Shown one piece after another: positions 11,439-23,179 of a stretch of DNA of 64,000 nucleotides (position 1 is its first letter; each line of letters starts with the position of its first letter). The notes under the pieces are model-generated. The model was given only the letters and a program-made list of their open reading frames with translations, had not been told where the DNA came from and did not search any database. The DNA is from Balaenoptera acutorostrata (lineage: Eukaryota > Chordata > Mammalia > Artiodactyla > Balaenopteridae). The position numbers were made by a program, and so were the translations under genes. Location of the stretch: positions 2,302,501 to 2,366,500 of the forward strand of contig NC_080079.1 in NCBI RefSeq assembly GCF_949987535.1, in the 5' to 3' direction.

Positions 11439-11740
11439 GGGGCTTCCCTGGTGGCGCAGTGGTTGAGAATCTGCCTGCCAATGCAGGAGACACGGGTTCG
11501 AGCCCTGGTCTGGGAGGATCCCACATGCCGCGGATCAACTAGGCCCGTGAGCCGCAACTACTGAGCCTGCGCGTCTGGAGCTTGTGCTCCGCAACAAGAG
11601 AGGCCGCGATAGTGAGAGGCCTGCGCACCGCGATGAAGAGTGGCCCCCGCTCGCCGCAACTAGAGAAAGCCCTTGCACGGAAACGAAGACCCAACACAGC
11701 CAAAAATAAATAAATAAATAAATAAATTTTAAAAAAAAAC
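11439..11740 (+). mobile_element. CHR-family SINE, full length, plus strand
   Basis: The only full CHR copy on the plus strand, and the clearest to read. It has the head GGGGCTTCCCTGGTGGCGCA, the A box TGGCGCAGTGG (11450-11460), the B box GGTTCGAGCCC (about 11493-11503), a body with the 'gtgagccgcaactactgagcctgcgcgtctgg' type sequence and an (AAAT)n tail at about 11704-11730. The A and B boxes show descent from a tRNA gene. I see no certain target-site duplication. The body variants look like those of non-delphinid whales, which is only suggestive. Confidence 0.95.
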
Positions 11741-11745
11741 CACAA

Positions 11746-13063
11746 ATAAAAAACGAAATGTTAATTCTTTGCCCAAGAGAGGAAAAGTGGGTTCCCAGAG
11801 GTCTCAATATGAGTGAAAAGGTCACCTTCGGATGAGCAGCTGGAAATGGCTCCCCCATCCTGGGGGGCTTGGCAGGTAATTCACCCCAGGTGATGCCTTA
11901 GTCATGCGACACCTGCAAGGATGCTCTGCCACTGCTGGTGAAGGACCACGCCTGAGACACGGGCTCGCGGTCCCTGAGCACCTTTCACACGTGCGGGGAG
12001 CAGGGATCGGGCAGCCCTCTCGACGCTCTGACCTCTGCAGACGTCACAAGTCACGCCCTCCTGCGCTCCTACCAGGGCCCCACGTGCCTCTGTCTCACTC
12101 GCCCAGCTGCTGAAGGCAGGAGTACCGCGACACTCATAAAGAGAAAAATATGTTCTCAATAAGAACACTTCATATTCACAAGTAACAAATCACGGCACTG
12201 GTAGCACAACAGTATTGAGAACTTAATAACAGGAGGTTAATAACCATAAAATACTAGGATCCATTTTCCTGCGGGACTGAGGAAACGGTTCCAGCTGTTT
12301 GCCAGCAACAGCCTGTTTCTGGAAGAAACCTTGATGGAGCGAAGACACCACGGTCCCCACCTTGGCACTGACGTGTGTCCCAGGCACAGACTTCTAGTGG
12401 AGCTGTGCATGGCACAGATTTGGTTTTTGTTTGTTTGTTTGCTTAGGCTACAACACAGATAAAACACAAAACAGGACAAGCTAGAAGAATGGTAATAATT
12501 TATCACAAAGTCAACATCAAAAACGGGCTTTTGTTAAATTGCATTATTTGCAGGTTTCTAAGTATTTTCAACAAGCCCAAGAAAGTGCCCTGAGGACGGC
12601 CTGGGCTCTCTGTCAGCCCTCCCATCGCTTTGTCTTGGGTGCTGAGTGACAGAGCCCAGCCGTCGCCCTGACCACTGCACTCCCCAGCCTCCACATGCTG
12701 GGATGTCGGGGGGCCTCTTCCTCATTAGTGACAAGTCTTTTCGAATATTCTGTCCACCCCACACATGGAAAACTAATTATAATAATTAAAGTGAAATACA
12801 GCAATAAAGAATCAACTGATCTGTAACAAACCTGCCAGGACGTTCATTCCCAAACCACTGATGCTCCTGATGTGGTCAGCTGGGGAGCTGTGGTCCTGTC
12901 CTCACTGGAGGCGGATCTTGGCCCTTTGAAGGGGGCTTGAAGCTCCCGAATGGGTACAGACACAATGGAGAGTGATGCCCGGGTCAACAGCATATGCGTC
13001 TGAGTTATTGAGGCTGGACCGAAGAGGCTGTAAACTAAATTCCTCTGCAGTTCATTCCAGAAA
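11746..13063. other. Single-copy sequence, no gene recognised
   Basis: Mixed GC-rich and AT-rich DNA, including a (TTTG)n-like short run at about 12425-12441. No exon, RNA gene or recognised repeat. Confidence 0.4.
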
Positions 13064-13102
13064 GACATTTGTAGAATGTCTACAAATGTCATTCTACAAA
13101 TG
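13064..13102. repeat. Overlapping alternative hairpins
   Basis: Three related blocks occur in succession. GACATTTGTAGA (13064-13075) pairs exactly with TCTACAAATGTC (13079-13090), and CATTTGTAGAATG (13066-13078) pairs exactly with CATTCTACAAATG (13090-13102). The two stems share their left arm and cannot form together. TCTACAAATG also occurs as a direct repeat (13079-13088 and 13093-13102). Confidence 0.9.
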
Positions 13103-13232
13103 AATGCCTCGTTCAAAATTGAAAATGCTCTTAGCTGTTAGGGCTCAGGTATATTTGATGAAAATAGTCTTGCTTTGTACAGGGTCAGGAGAAAATGGTT
13201 GGGTGCGAGTTTTCTTCGCACATACCCAGAGA

Positions 13233-13233
13233 G

Positions 13234-13266
<33 letters not shown>

Positions 13267-13268
13267 AC
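13233..13268. repeat. (CT)n(CA)n microsatellite
   Basis: A short CT run passes directly into about 13 uninterrupted CA dinucleotides. This is an ordinary mammalian compound microsatellite. Confidence 0.97.
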
Positions 13269-13539
13269 TCCAAACAGAAACTCAATCTAAGCTGCTCCCC
13301 AAGTGGATCCCTGCAATGCTCTGAGCAGAAATTTATAGCCATTCTCCTGGCAGAGCTACCAGGAGGTCGCCCTTTGACACCTCATCACCATACTGGAAGT
13401 CTCTGTTCCTGTGGGCTTGATGGGGGCAACTAGCAGGTGAGTGATTCTGAGCGGCCATCAATGGGGGAGCCTCACGGCGGCTTACGGGACGTCCCTCACG
13501 GCAGCAAACGAACTCGAGGGTAAGCAGGTCGTTTAAACA

Positions 13540-14260
13540 AGGGTTGCCGGAAGCCACTCAGTCTCAGGCACGGGCAGGGCTCAGGGCCACCAGCCACCAA
13601 GGCCACAGCCACGGAACAGGGGCCCAGAGGTCCGGCCACGGCACTGACCCTGGAGGTGCTGACAGGGGCCCCTGGCCTCGCCACCAGGAATGCCGCCCAC
13701 GGGTGGAAACTGTCCCCACGCCTCTCGAGGGCAGCACCTCACAAACGCACAGGGTGAGTGGACGTCATGCGTGGAGTTGGGGTGCAGCAGTGGGAGCAAC
13801 CGTGGTGCTTCCGCCACGGAACGATGCCAGCAGGGGACGGCTGGGGCGGCCACGGGCCTTCCGCAAGTCGTGGGGCCTCAGCTTCACGCAACATGTGGAC
13901 ATCTGTGGTCCGGGGGGGGCGGGCACTCCCGGGGCCGCGGCGGGGAGAGGCGGGCGTGCCTGGCCCCCAGGTGCGGTGGGGGCAGGGGGCCCAGGGCCCA
14001 GAGAAGCCCGTGGGTCCCCAGGAACCCCTCGGGGGGTCCCTCCACGGGGCTGGCCGGCTTCTCCCTGCTTCCTGCAGGGCTGCGGGGCCCCTGAGAGCGA
14101 GCGAGCTGGGCTGCAGGGCGGGTGGGCGCTCTGACTTCTCCCCCCGTGAGCGTCCTCCTCGGGAGCAGGAGCAGCCGAGCTCCGTGAGGCTCTCGGAGGC
14201 ACTGACCTCACGGGGCGAAGCCTCACGCGGAAGCTGCGCCCTGACACCCACTCGGCGTGA
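13540..14260. other. GC- and CpG-rich block
   Basis: The block is rich in G, C and CpG, with G-runs near 13909-13985 and CpG-dense segments such as 13930-13960 and 14130-14230. It resembles a weak CpG island and ends where the CA-rich array begins. Long frames are open on both strands, as expected from composition. No promoter, first exon or recognised product can be assigned. Confidence 0.45.
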
Positions 14261-14261
14261 C

Positions 14262-14803
14262 TCCCAGTGGGCACACGCAGACACACAACAGACACAAACA
14301 ATGTAACACACACAACACCCATACACATACAACACAAAAACTACACACACGCAACAAAACATACACACGACACACACGCACACACGTGACACAATACACG
14401 TGCAACACAAACACATATACATACAACTCACACACACAACACACAAACCACAACATACACACAACACACTCACAGACACATACCATAGACACGTACAACA
14501 CACGCGCAACACACAAAACATGCAACACAAAACATACAACACACGCAACACACAAAACACACACGCACAACACACAAAACATACAACACACGCACAACAC
14601 AAAAACATACAACTCACAAACACACAACACACAAACCACAACATACACACAACAAACCCACACACAACATATGCACACACAGACACATACCATAGACACG
14701 TACAACACACACGCACAACACATACCATGTACAACATACATACACACAACGCATCCAACACACATAATAACACAACATGCACACAGACACGCATGACACA
14801 CAC
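14262..14803. repeat. Degenerate CA-rich tandem array with internal duplication
   Basis: More than 500 bases consist almost entirely of A and C on this strand, built from CACACA and 'caacacacaaaacatac' type motifs. Blocks starting ACATACAACTCAC recur at 14419 and 14605, and AGACACATACCATAGACACG recurs near 14474 and 14691. This indicates duplication of units of about 190-220 bp inside the array. Cysteine/valine-rich or threonine/histidine-rich frames across it are translation artefacts. Confidence 0.95.
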
Positions 14804-15284
14804 ATAGCCCTGTTCAGGGGCCACAAGCAAACTTAAATCTAAGAACACACTGTTTAAAGTTCCATCAACCCTCCACCTCCCCCAGGAGGGTGGCACAACT
14901 CCCCCTAAGTGTGGGCCGTGCAGAGTGACTTCCTCCCGAAGAGTACAGTGTGGACAGGGAAGGAGCCACTGGACAGTGAAGACACCTGACAGACACGACC
15001 TCGGCCAGGGGGTCAAGGTCAACATCAGCAGAAATGCGTCGTGTTGAGAGTACGTACCCCTGATAGGACGTGATGAGAAGGGCACCTCCTCCGTGTCTCC
15101 CTTCTAAAAACACACCACCCCAGTTCAGCCACCAGACGATGCCCAGCAGAGGGACATTCTACAAACTCCCCGCTCCTCCAATCGTCAAGTCATCAAAAAT
15201 ACAGAAACACCGAGAAACAGTCACAGCCAAGAGGAGCCAAGGGGGACTCGACTAAATGAAATGTGGTGTCCAGGGTCGCCTCCT
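14804..15284. other. Single-copy sequence, no gene recognised
   Basis: Non-repetitive, moderately GC-rich. No recognised exon or RNA gene. Confidence 0.4.
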
Positions 15285-15510
15285 GGGGCAGAAAAAGGAT
15301 TTCAGGTAAACACGAAGAAGATAAGAATAAAACACGCACTTTAATTAATAATAAATATCAGTGCTATGCATCAGGCGTGACAAATGTACCACAGAAATGT
15401 AAGATGCTAGCAAAGGGGGATCCTGGGTGTGGAATGTGCTAAATATGTCTGTGTATCTTTGCCACTTTTCTGTAAATCTAACGCTATTCTAAAATAAAAA
15501 GGTGGTTAAA
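15285..15510 (+). mobile_element. Probable old L1 3' end
   Basis: The end of this stretch ('gtgtatctttgccacttttctgtaaatctaacg', then 'ctattctaaaataaaaagg') matches the usual 3' terminal sequence of old mammalian L1 copies. The upstream boundary is a guess. Confidence 0.45.
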
Positions 15511-15671
15511 AATAAACAATTAAAATATAATTACCTCCCGTCGGTTGTGGGTGCTTTGGGAGGGGTGCCTTTGACACAGCACTCAGACCCCACCTCCCCG
15601 CCACCTCAGTTTGGCCGAAGCACGTGGGACCCGCAGGACATCCTCACCCATCCGTTCATGGACCCCTTGGA

Positions 15672-15875
15672 ATTTTTGTTTTTAATAGATCTTTATTGGA
15701 GTATAATTGCTTCACAATACTGTGTTTGTTGCACAACAAAGCGAATCAGGCATATGCATAGACATGTTCCCCATATCCCCTCCCCCCCACCCTCCCTATC
15801 CCACCCCTCTAGGTCATCCGCAAAGCACCGAGCCGATCTCCCTGTGCTATGCTGCTGCTTTCCACCAGCTGATCT
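15672..15875 (-). mobile_element. L1 3' UTR fragment
   Basis: The minus-strand copy shows only the 3' untranslated region of a young cetartiodactyl L1 lineage: 'tctttattggagtataattgcttcacaatactgtgt', the CCCATATCCCCTCC tract and 'cacaaagcaccgagctgat' type sequence. It breaks off at about 15875. It belongs to a different 3' UTR lineage from the copies at 34.6-35.4, 38.5-39.4, 44.0-44.7 and 49.0-49.5 kb. Confidence 0.85.
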
Positions 15876-16097
15876 CTAAAAATGTCCATTACAGGTTCAA
15901 ATAGTGGGAAAGGACGTAAATTCTGGCATGTTGTAAATATTATACTTTACAATGAAACTGTTACATCATTATTAAACGCTTCACATGGAATCTAAATGGC
16001 AATGTTTACCACTCCCACCATCTCCCATTTTAAAAATTCACAGACAGGTTCTTCTTAACAGCCAGAAATCTTCCATATTTCTGTTTCTTCCTCTTTT
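15876..16097. other. AT-rich unassigned sequence
   Basis: Short AT-rich stretch between the L1 fragment and the next SINE. The TSD of that SINE ends it. Confidence 0.4.
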
Positions 16098-16447
16098 TTC
16101 TTTTTCTTAATTTAACTATTTATTTGTTTATGTATTTATTTATTTTTGGCTGTGTTGGGTCTTCATTGCTGCGCGTGGGCTCTCTCTAGTTGCAGTGAGC
16201 GGGGGCCACTCTTCGCTGCGGTGCACGGGCCTCTCACCGCAGTGTCCTCTCTTGTTGCGGAGCACAGGCTATAGGCACGTGGGGCTCAGTAGTTGTGGCT
16301 CGCGGGCTCTAGAGCACAGGCTCAGCAGTTGTGGCGCACGGGCTTATTTGCTCTGCAGCATGTGGGATCTTCCCAGACCAGGGCTCGAACCTGTGTCCCC
16401 TGCTCTGGAAGGTGGATTCTCAACCACTGCACCACCAGGGAAGTCCC
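16098..16447 (-). mobile_element. CHR-family SINE, variant with internal duplication
   Basis: Minus-strand CHR element with head GGGACTTCCCTGGTGGTGCA and an (AAAT)n-like tail. The body carries an extra repeat of the 'agttgtggc.cgggctctagagcacaggctcag' module, a longer arrangement than in the copy at 10392-10721. The duplication CTGTTTCTTCCTCTT (from 16081) and CTGTTTTCTTCCTCTT (16447-16462), differing by one base, flanks it. Confidence 0.93.
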
Positions 16448-16462
16448 TGTTTTCTTCCTCTT

Positions 16463-19400
16463 AAACTTGTATTTCCATTCCCCTTCTCCCATGGAATTTT
16501 AACTCAACAGGATCAATGTTCATGCTTGAAATTGTGTTATTTATCATCCTATCATACTTCTCTGCACAAGAATATTGATATGAAATATATGCACACTTTA
16601 TATTTCCAGTGACCATAAGACTGAAAGTGTTAAAAATAATCTGCTTCTGGATTGAATTTTTCTACATTATTACTAGTGCACAACTAATCAAAATGACATA
16701 AATGTTATCTATGTCTTGATAAATACACATTAAGCATAAAAATACAGTTTTATTAGAAGTGCATCATCTAATGAAATGGATGGGGTTGATTTTTGCAAAT
16801 GGTTCATTTATCCTTGCATGACTCCATGACTTATTGCTAGATGGGGGCTGGGGTCAAGGATTGATTCTCTTTCCATCTATTTTTTATAGGCTTATGAACT
16901 GAGAAAACTTGTTCCCCTACAATGTGAGGATGAGAATCGAGCTTTGACTCAGCGTCAGGTCAGCTGTGCTTCTGGGCGTCTGCCCCTCACACAGCAGCTC
17001 AGTGCAGGCGAGATGGGCCTGGACCCGGGCGTGGGCACACCCCTGCCCCCCACCTCTGCACAGAGCATCCCTGGGAGGTGCCCTCACTCTGAAACAGTCG
17101 CCAGAGGATGCCGCCCCTGGGACACACAGGCTCCCTCCCAAAGGATGCAGCCCACACGCCCGCGAAACAGTCCTTTCACTACTGGTGTCAAAAGTCCAAT
17201 TTTGTCAAGCTTCCCCGCTTCCAGAACAGGCATAGATGTAAATCCCTCCCACCTCATTTCTGCACCTTGGGAGGAGGTAACCCCAAGGAGATCAATGTCA
17301 AACCCACTCTGGAGTGCAAAGGGCTCCCTCACACCCAAGGTGACCGTCAGACAGAGCTTCCCTCTGGTGCCCGGCATCCCTGGAGGGGAGGGTCAGCGTC
17401 CAGGGCAAACGCGGGCATCCTGAGGGAAGAAGGCCGTGGGCCAGGAAGAGTGCCTCTCGAAGGGAGGAAGGGGTCCCAGAGAACCGGGATGCAGGTCTTC
17501 CTAACTGAACACGGCCATGAATTCTCCGGGCACATTCGGAGCTGCAGAGGTCAAGAAGGAAACAGCATGGTATGCCTGGATCTCTAGAACTTTCTCCCAC
17601 AGGCCGTCCAGAGTAGGCAAGGCTCGGGGGCAGGGGCAGCCTGGGGCTCCCAGTCCAGAGGGTGAAGGGACCACAAGTGAGGAGGTGGGGACGGTAGGAG
17701 GGGCCTCGGCAGAAGGGGCCGGGAGAGACGGCCAGAAGGACAGAGCGGCCGAGTCCTTACCGACCCAGGCCCTGGACTCCAGTCCCAGGTCTGAGACTCG
17801 ATGAAGGCAAATGGCTAACCCCTCCAAGCCCAGCACCATCGTCCATGAATGACAGGGCCTCCCGCATAACCTTCCAAAGGATGACATCCCTTTAGGCAGA
17901 TGTGATGAAGGGCAGTCACGGCCGATGCCTGCGTGGTCCTCGCTGAGGGTCAGCACCGCCCAAGTGCTTTCCTAGACTCCCTCACCAGCCCCAGGACTGC
18001 CACGCAGTCCCACCTGCACAGAGAGCTGGCACCGCAGCCCGGGGACACAGCAGAAAGTCAAATGCACTTTGACAAGGAGTCCCTGACACCTGCTCAGAGC
18101 CACCGTCAGAGCGCTGACTCAGGCACGTCCCAGCCTCCAGGGGCAAACGTCCCCAGCTTCTGCAGCCCTGGAGGCTGGGCCGGGAGGCGGCCACACCATA
18201 CCCTGGGCAGACATGGTGTCCAGGGCGCCCCAGGGTGGCCACCTTGGCCTGCTCCCACCCCTCCAGGACACACTCAAAGGACATCTGCTGGCAGACACCC
18301 AGGCCTCCTGCCTGGAAGTCTAGAAATCCAGCCTGGGACAGGGGGCCCCAGGGGGATGTGTTTCAAGCCCCTAGGTCTCAATGCCCCTTTCACTTTTGGT
18401 GGCAGCGAAATAAGTACACGTAATCGTAGATCGGTAGTTTTGCTCTGAAATAAAATGCAGCCGTGGTGCTGGCTGCAGGTGATGGAGGAGCAGACACAAT
18501 CTCACTGGGCAGGATGGTGCTGGTTGGAGGCCGGAGGACCAGTCCCTTGCAGGGCCTGGGCACACGCAGACCTGGCCTCATGTGTCCAGTGTAGCAGGGA
18601 CCACAAGGGCTACGTGCTGAACGACACAGACCCACCACTAACAGCAACAGCACAAGCCTCAGGGAATCCTGAGTGGATATTCCACTGGCTTCTGGCAAGT
18701 CTTCCTAAGCTAAGTAATAGCAGCCCAATTCTTCTTACATCCTATAAGCTTATTTTTGCAAATTGAAGTAACCAAACACAGAACTACATTAGCCATTTTA
18801 GTCGAGCTACAAATCCCATAACTGCTCCTTTTAAAGCAACTGGGGGTTTGTGATATTGCCTTAAAGAACCAAAGGACAATTATTGGCCAAAAACAAAAGA
18901 CCAAAAAAGTAATTTTGTGCATATTGGTTCCTCGCTACAGAGGTCTCTTCAGGAAAAGGAGTTGGGACAAGAGGAGAATTGCAGGATTACGTCTCCTTGG
19001 TCTTGGGCCCCCATCTCCTCGCACATTTGCAGCCCCTCTGTCTGTGCCATGAACGTGGGTCTGGACTGCTAACGACGCTGGCTGCTTTGCGAGGCTCCCC
19101 TGGAGCTGAGCATCGTAATTAAAATTCACAGCTGAGGCTACTGAACCATGTAATCTATGCGCAGAGGAAAAACAGTGAAACAAAGAAATATACCAGTCCT
19201 GGTAAATTGCTAAAGAAAATTTCAAATAACAGAACAAACAGACACAGAAAAGGAAAAGCAGAACAGAATCGCTCCATCAATAGAATAAAAAGATCCGTCT
19301 TCGGGGAGCATATGGGGTCCCTCCCTCGCCCACGCTCGCTCAGTCGGGTAGGACGCAGGGCCCAGCGGAGGTGCTGCCGTCACCCCCTCTTCGGTCCTGG

Positions 19401-20234
19401 AAGGGACTGTGTGCCCTGAAAGCCTTGCTCCTTTGCCAATCATCAAGCTACATTCTAGAAGAAAATGCGAAGATCGGGCATTTTGCTATTCTCTGCAGCC
19501 GCCTGACGTAGGCAAATTGCTTCCCTGACCCCCAAGGACATGAGTCCCCATCAGGGCCCAGCCCTGCATTCAAGGGAGGAAGACCCCACGCCAGGCAGTG
19601 CCCCGAGGGTCTTCTTTCGAAGGCTCTGCTCAGGGAACGCCTTCTTCACAGCCCCTGCCCCTGCCCCCTCTCCCACCTCCCAGATCCCTTCGGCTCGGCA
19701 GTGACACCTGCTGAGTCGGCATGGGCCGCACTGGTGCCAGTGACGTGGGACGTGGGAGGCGGCAGGAGGCTGGCCGCTGAGAACGGGCAGGTGGCCCAGG
19801 GCAGTCGGCCCATTGGCAGGCACTGAACCGGCCATGGGTTGCCCGTTCTCCACTCTGGAACCATCCTCAGGGGCAGCCCCCCAGCATCGCGGGCGCTGCT
19901 CCCACTCTGAGCCCCTCCCCTCCACTTCCCAGCTGAGCAGAGGGTGACCCCATCCCAAGGATGGAGATGGAGGAGTGAAAGCCCGGCGCTCCAAAGACGT
20001 GCTCAGTCCTTCTGGAAACAACATCTGACTGTTCTTAGAGCTTTTGCCACTCTGTTTAGATAAGTGCATTCATTTGACTTCAGTACAACCATTAAATTTT
20101 GCAAACATCTATTCAAATATATGCTCCAAGATCACCTGACTAGGGAAACCGGGTCCACACTGTGAGTGAAAGAGCAGCTTCCCGCCCACGGCCCCTGCCA
20201 CCTGCCCACCCTTACACGGCAGACCCTCAGCAAT
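16463..20234. other. Single-copy sequence, no gene recognised
   Basis: 16463-16930 is AT-rich. 16930-19900 is GC-rich with many overlapping shadow frames on both strands. A diverged MIR may lie near 17766-17870. AT-rich blocks recur at 18700-18930 and 19190-19290. No exon, RNA gene or confident repeat is recognised. Confidence 0.35.
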
Positions 20235-20365
20235 GTCTAGCAGGGGACGTGCTGACAGATAGGAGTCCCTGTGTCCCCGTCCACCAGGGCTCTGTCAGGC
20301 TTGTCGCTGGACACTTGGCATCGAGAACAGAGCTCAACAAATATTTGTTAAGTGAAGGAAAACAG
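20235..20365 (+). mobile_element. L2 LINE 3' end
   Basis: It ends with 'gagctcaacaaatatttgttaagtgaagg', the standard L2 3' terminus, preceded by diverged L2-like sequence ('ccaccagggctctgtcaggc'). Confidence 0.65.
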
Positions 20366-20879
20366 GCAGCAATTAGGCACCACCGTTCGCTGCCCACTGG
20401 ATCAGTGAAGATTTAAGATGTTCAGTCTTGGTTTGCTTTAAACAAAAGCAGCATATAGATCTTCACAGCAATATAGAGCTTCTTGGCAGTTCAAGACACT
20501 TCTGCGCTTTCTAGAACATAACAGTGCAAAAGTCACGATTCTAACGATCCATCAAGACGGTTGATGAGCCCTGGCTCTGAGTCACCTTTAAGGCTCAGCT
20601 AGGCGGCTGCACATGGGCGGGTCTGTCACCCAGACAGATTTCAGAACACACCCCGACCCAGCACAGGGCTGGGATCGCAGCGGGCTGCTGCCCCAGCAAA
20701 CACCATCAGGCTCCCAAAGGGCCTCCGCCCTCCCCCAGCCCCGCTCAGGCTCTGGCTTGCTTATGGAAAGTGATTTTTCTCAAGCAAACGTCGGCCTCCA
20801 ACTCTCGCTGGAGGTTCAAATAGCTCTCCTCACTTCAAAAGGCACTGCTGTTTACCACCAGCTCCTACTGCATGCACAC

Positions 20880-21110
20880 GTGTCTGTAAACAGAGATACA
20901 ATCACAGCGGGTAATTGAAATTTCAAAATAATAAGAACTTAGAGTTTTAGGGATTTGGTTTTATAACAGAAACAAACAAAGGCCTGCCATATTGGCAAAT
21001 AAAAGCTGACAGTTAAGAAATTAGATCTGCATACCAAGTATTTCACATTACGGATTAATTGGCAGCCAGCTCTGCTCTAAGTCAGCCTGTAATTGGGAGG
21101 AAAGCAGATA
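20880..21110. other. Candidate conserved non-coding element
   Basis: An AT-rich island between GC-rich flanks carries several homeodomain-type motifs: GGTAATTGAAA, GGATTAATTGGC (about 21053-21064) and TGTAATTGGG. It also has a TTGGCAAATAAA-like site. No repeat or frame explains it. Conservation cannot be tested here, so function is inference. Confidence 0.25.
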
Positions 21111-23179
21111 CGGACACATCCAGCCCTTCTCCACTCCACGGCCACGGAGCCTGAGCACCAGCCCCCAAGGGCTAACCTGCCCGGCTGCGATGCAAGGCAG
21201 AAGGTTGTTCTGGTTTCTCTTCCCCTGAGTGAAGAACAACTGAAAGCACAGGAGCTGGAGCGTGAGGCCATGTCACCTGCTGCCCACCTGGGAGCCGTCC
21301 ACGGTGAACCTGCCCGCACAGGCGGGGAAGTGCTGAGCTTTCATGCCATGACATGGCTCACCAGGGCCACTGCAGAGCCATGGTGAAGGGACGAGGACAG
21401 AGCCAGGAAACCAAAGGGATTTTCGAATGTGACCAGTGTGAAGGAATTTCCTCCCCGCCTCCCGTTCTCTGTCCAGCACAGACCGGAGCCAACACCACTT
21501 CATCACACAACCCCAGGGGGCACCGCTGTTCTCAGAGCATTTGGCATGAAGGGTCCCACCTGGAGACTCCGACCCAGAGGTAGGGGCAGGGCTGTCCTTG
21601 GGAGCAGTGGGGGATGGAGAAAACACAAAGGTCAAGCAAACGGAGGGGGAGAAAGACTGAGAACATCACACAATGTGTCCTTGTTTTTACAGAAGTAGAA
21701 TCAGATCATAGGAACCTTGTAACTTGCTGCAGATCAGCTTTTATCTTCCTACAACCGTGACACGCAGTTCAGTGGGGAGAGGAGACTTCAGATGGCTCAA
21801 GACAGGGACTCCCACTGTTTCCTTCTTCCCCATCAGTGTGTAGAGTGTGGCCTGAGTTCCTGAGCAGTGGCCTCAGGACATGCGGGGCAGCGGGAAGAGG
21901 ACGGGTGGCACCCAACAGTCAACAGGGCGCTGGTGCCCTGGACCAGCAGGGATGGAGGGGGAGACGGACGCCCCACAGGAAGTAGGTCTCCTCCGCAGTG
22001 AGAAAGGTGTCCCCAGCAAGACCAGTTAGAAACTGCCCCTCCCCAGAGACCCAAGGTTGCTGTGCTCCCACACAGTCTGGAAGGAGTCTGGGTGGACCGG
22101 GCAGCAGAACAGAAGCCATGGGCTCTGTCTTATAAAATAATGTTTCATCATGTTTATGGGGTGACTGCTCTGTGCCAGGAAAGGTCCTGGAGGCCCCAGA
22201 GCCGGCAGTGAGCAGCCCAGACAAACCCCTGTGGTCATGAGGGTCACGTTTAGGGCATGCCATGGACGTGCCCGAAGGCGAGAAGTGCCGTGGGGACAGA
22301 GGTCAGGGAAGGGACACAGGGAGTGCCCACAAAGTTGTGATTCTGCATCAGAGTTTCCTGTGCAGAAAGGGAGCAGGCCAGTTAGGGTCTCCACAGAAGA
22401 ATGCGGAGCCTGGCGGAGCCGGGTCCAGCCAGCTGCCAGAGCTACAGATACAGCGGATGGTTCCCCGTCTTTACGTCTGAGCTCTGAGCAACTGCAGACA
22501 AAGAAGCTGAAGATTCTCAGCAACTGGTATGAAGTCCTGCCCCAGGGATGCTCTCGGCTCACTCAGACCTTGGGGGGCCCGGGGGAGGGGCAACAACACA
22601 GGGACACAAGGTCCAGTGCCCCGGGCAGAGATGTGTCCTAACTCACGACAGCCTGAATCGTCCATCCCTTCCCGATCAGGGGGCCGCAAAACAGGTTCCA
22701 GAACCACACGCTGCTTCGTGGCGACCGGAGCTCACATCACTCTTCCGTAAGTGCATTCTGTCCTCATTCCATGCCCGGGGGGTGGGGGGGCGCCTCCCCA
22801 CTCATTTACTGACTGTGAAATGAAGAGCCTCTCCTGGTCCTGAACCAATTAATGGACCAGGTGGTCCTCCTGGACAGAGCAGAGAAACAGAGTTTCATCT
22901 TTGTAGGCGCCGTGGAAGGAAGAACTCTTTGGGGAATTTCGGGAAAAGGAGAGAAGCAAGGCACCGATTCTGGCTGGGGTGGACGCAGTGGAAGGGAAGG
23001 GGTCCTGCGGGCATGCAGTCAGAACCCCAGGCACAGATGGAGGGAACCCTCTGAGATCAAAGAATTAAATAAAGAAGAAAACTTGGCAGAGAACGGAGTG
23101 GCAATGGTAACTAAAAGGAGCCCCCAGACATGCAGTTAGGCTGGGCTCCCCCTGCCTGACTTGGGGTTCCTAAATTCTC
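21111..23179. other. Single-copy GC-rich sequence, no gene recognised
   Basis: Overlapping open frames on both strands without recognisable products, which is the usual effect of high GC. No confident repeat. Confidence 0.35.

Noticed and set aside
11439..11510. tRNA gene suggested by A and B boxes
   Set aside because: The boxes belong to the head of a CHR SINE, which continues with a SINE body and AAAT tail. No cloverleaf with paired acceptor stem is formed.
14223..14807. Cysteine/valine-rich and threonine/histidine-rich proteins
   Set aside because: These are translations of a CA-rich array in different frames and strands; composition alone explains them.
13739..15085. 448-codon minus-strand frame across a CpG-rich block and CA array
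   Set aside because: The middle is the CA array and the ends are GC-rich DNA that is open by composition. Opposite-strand frames are equally long.
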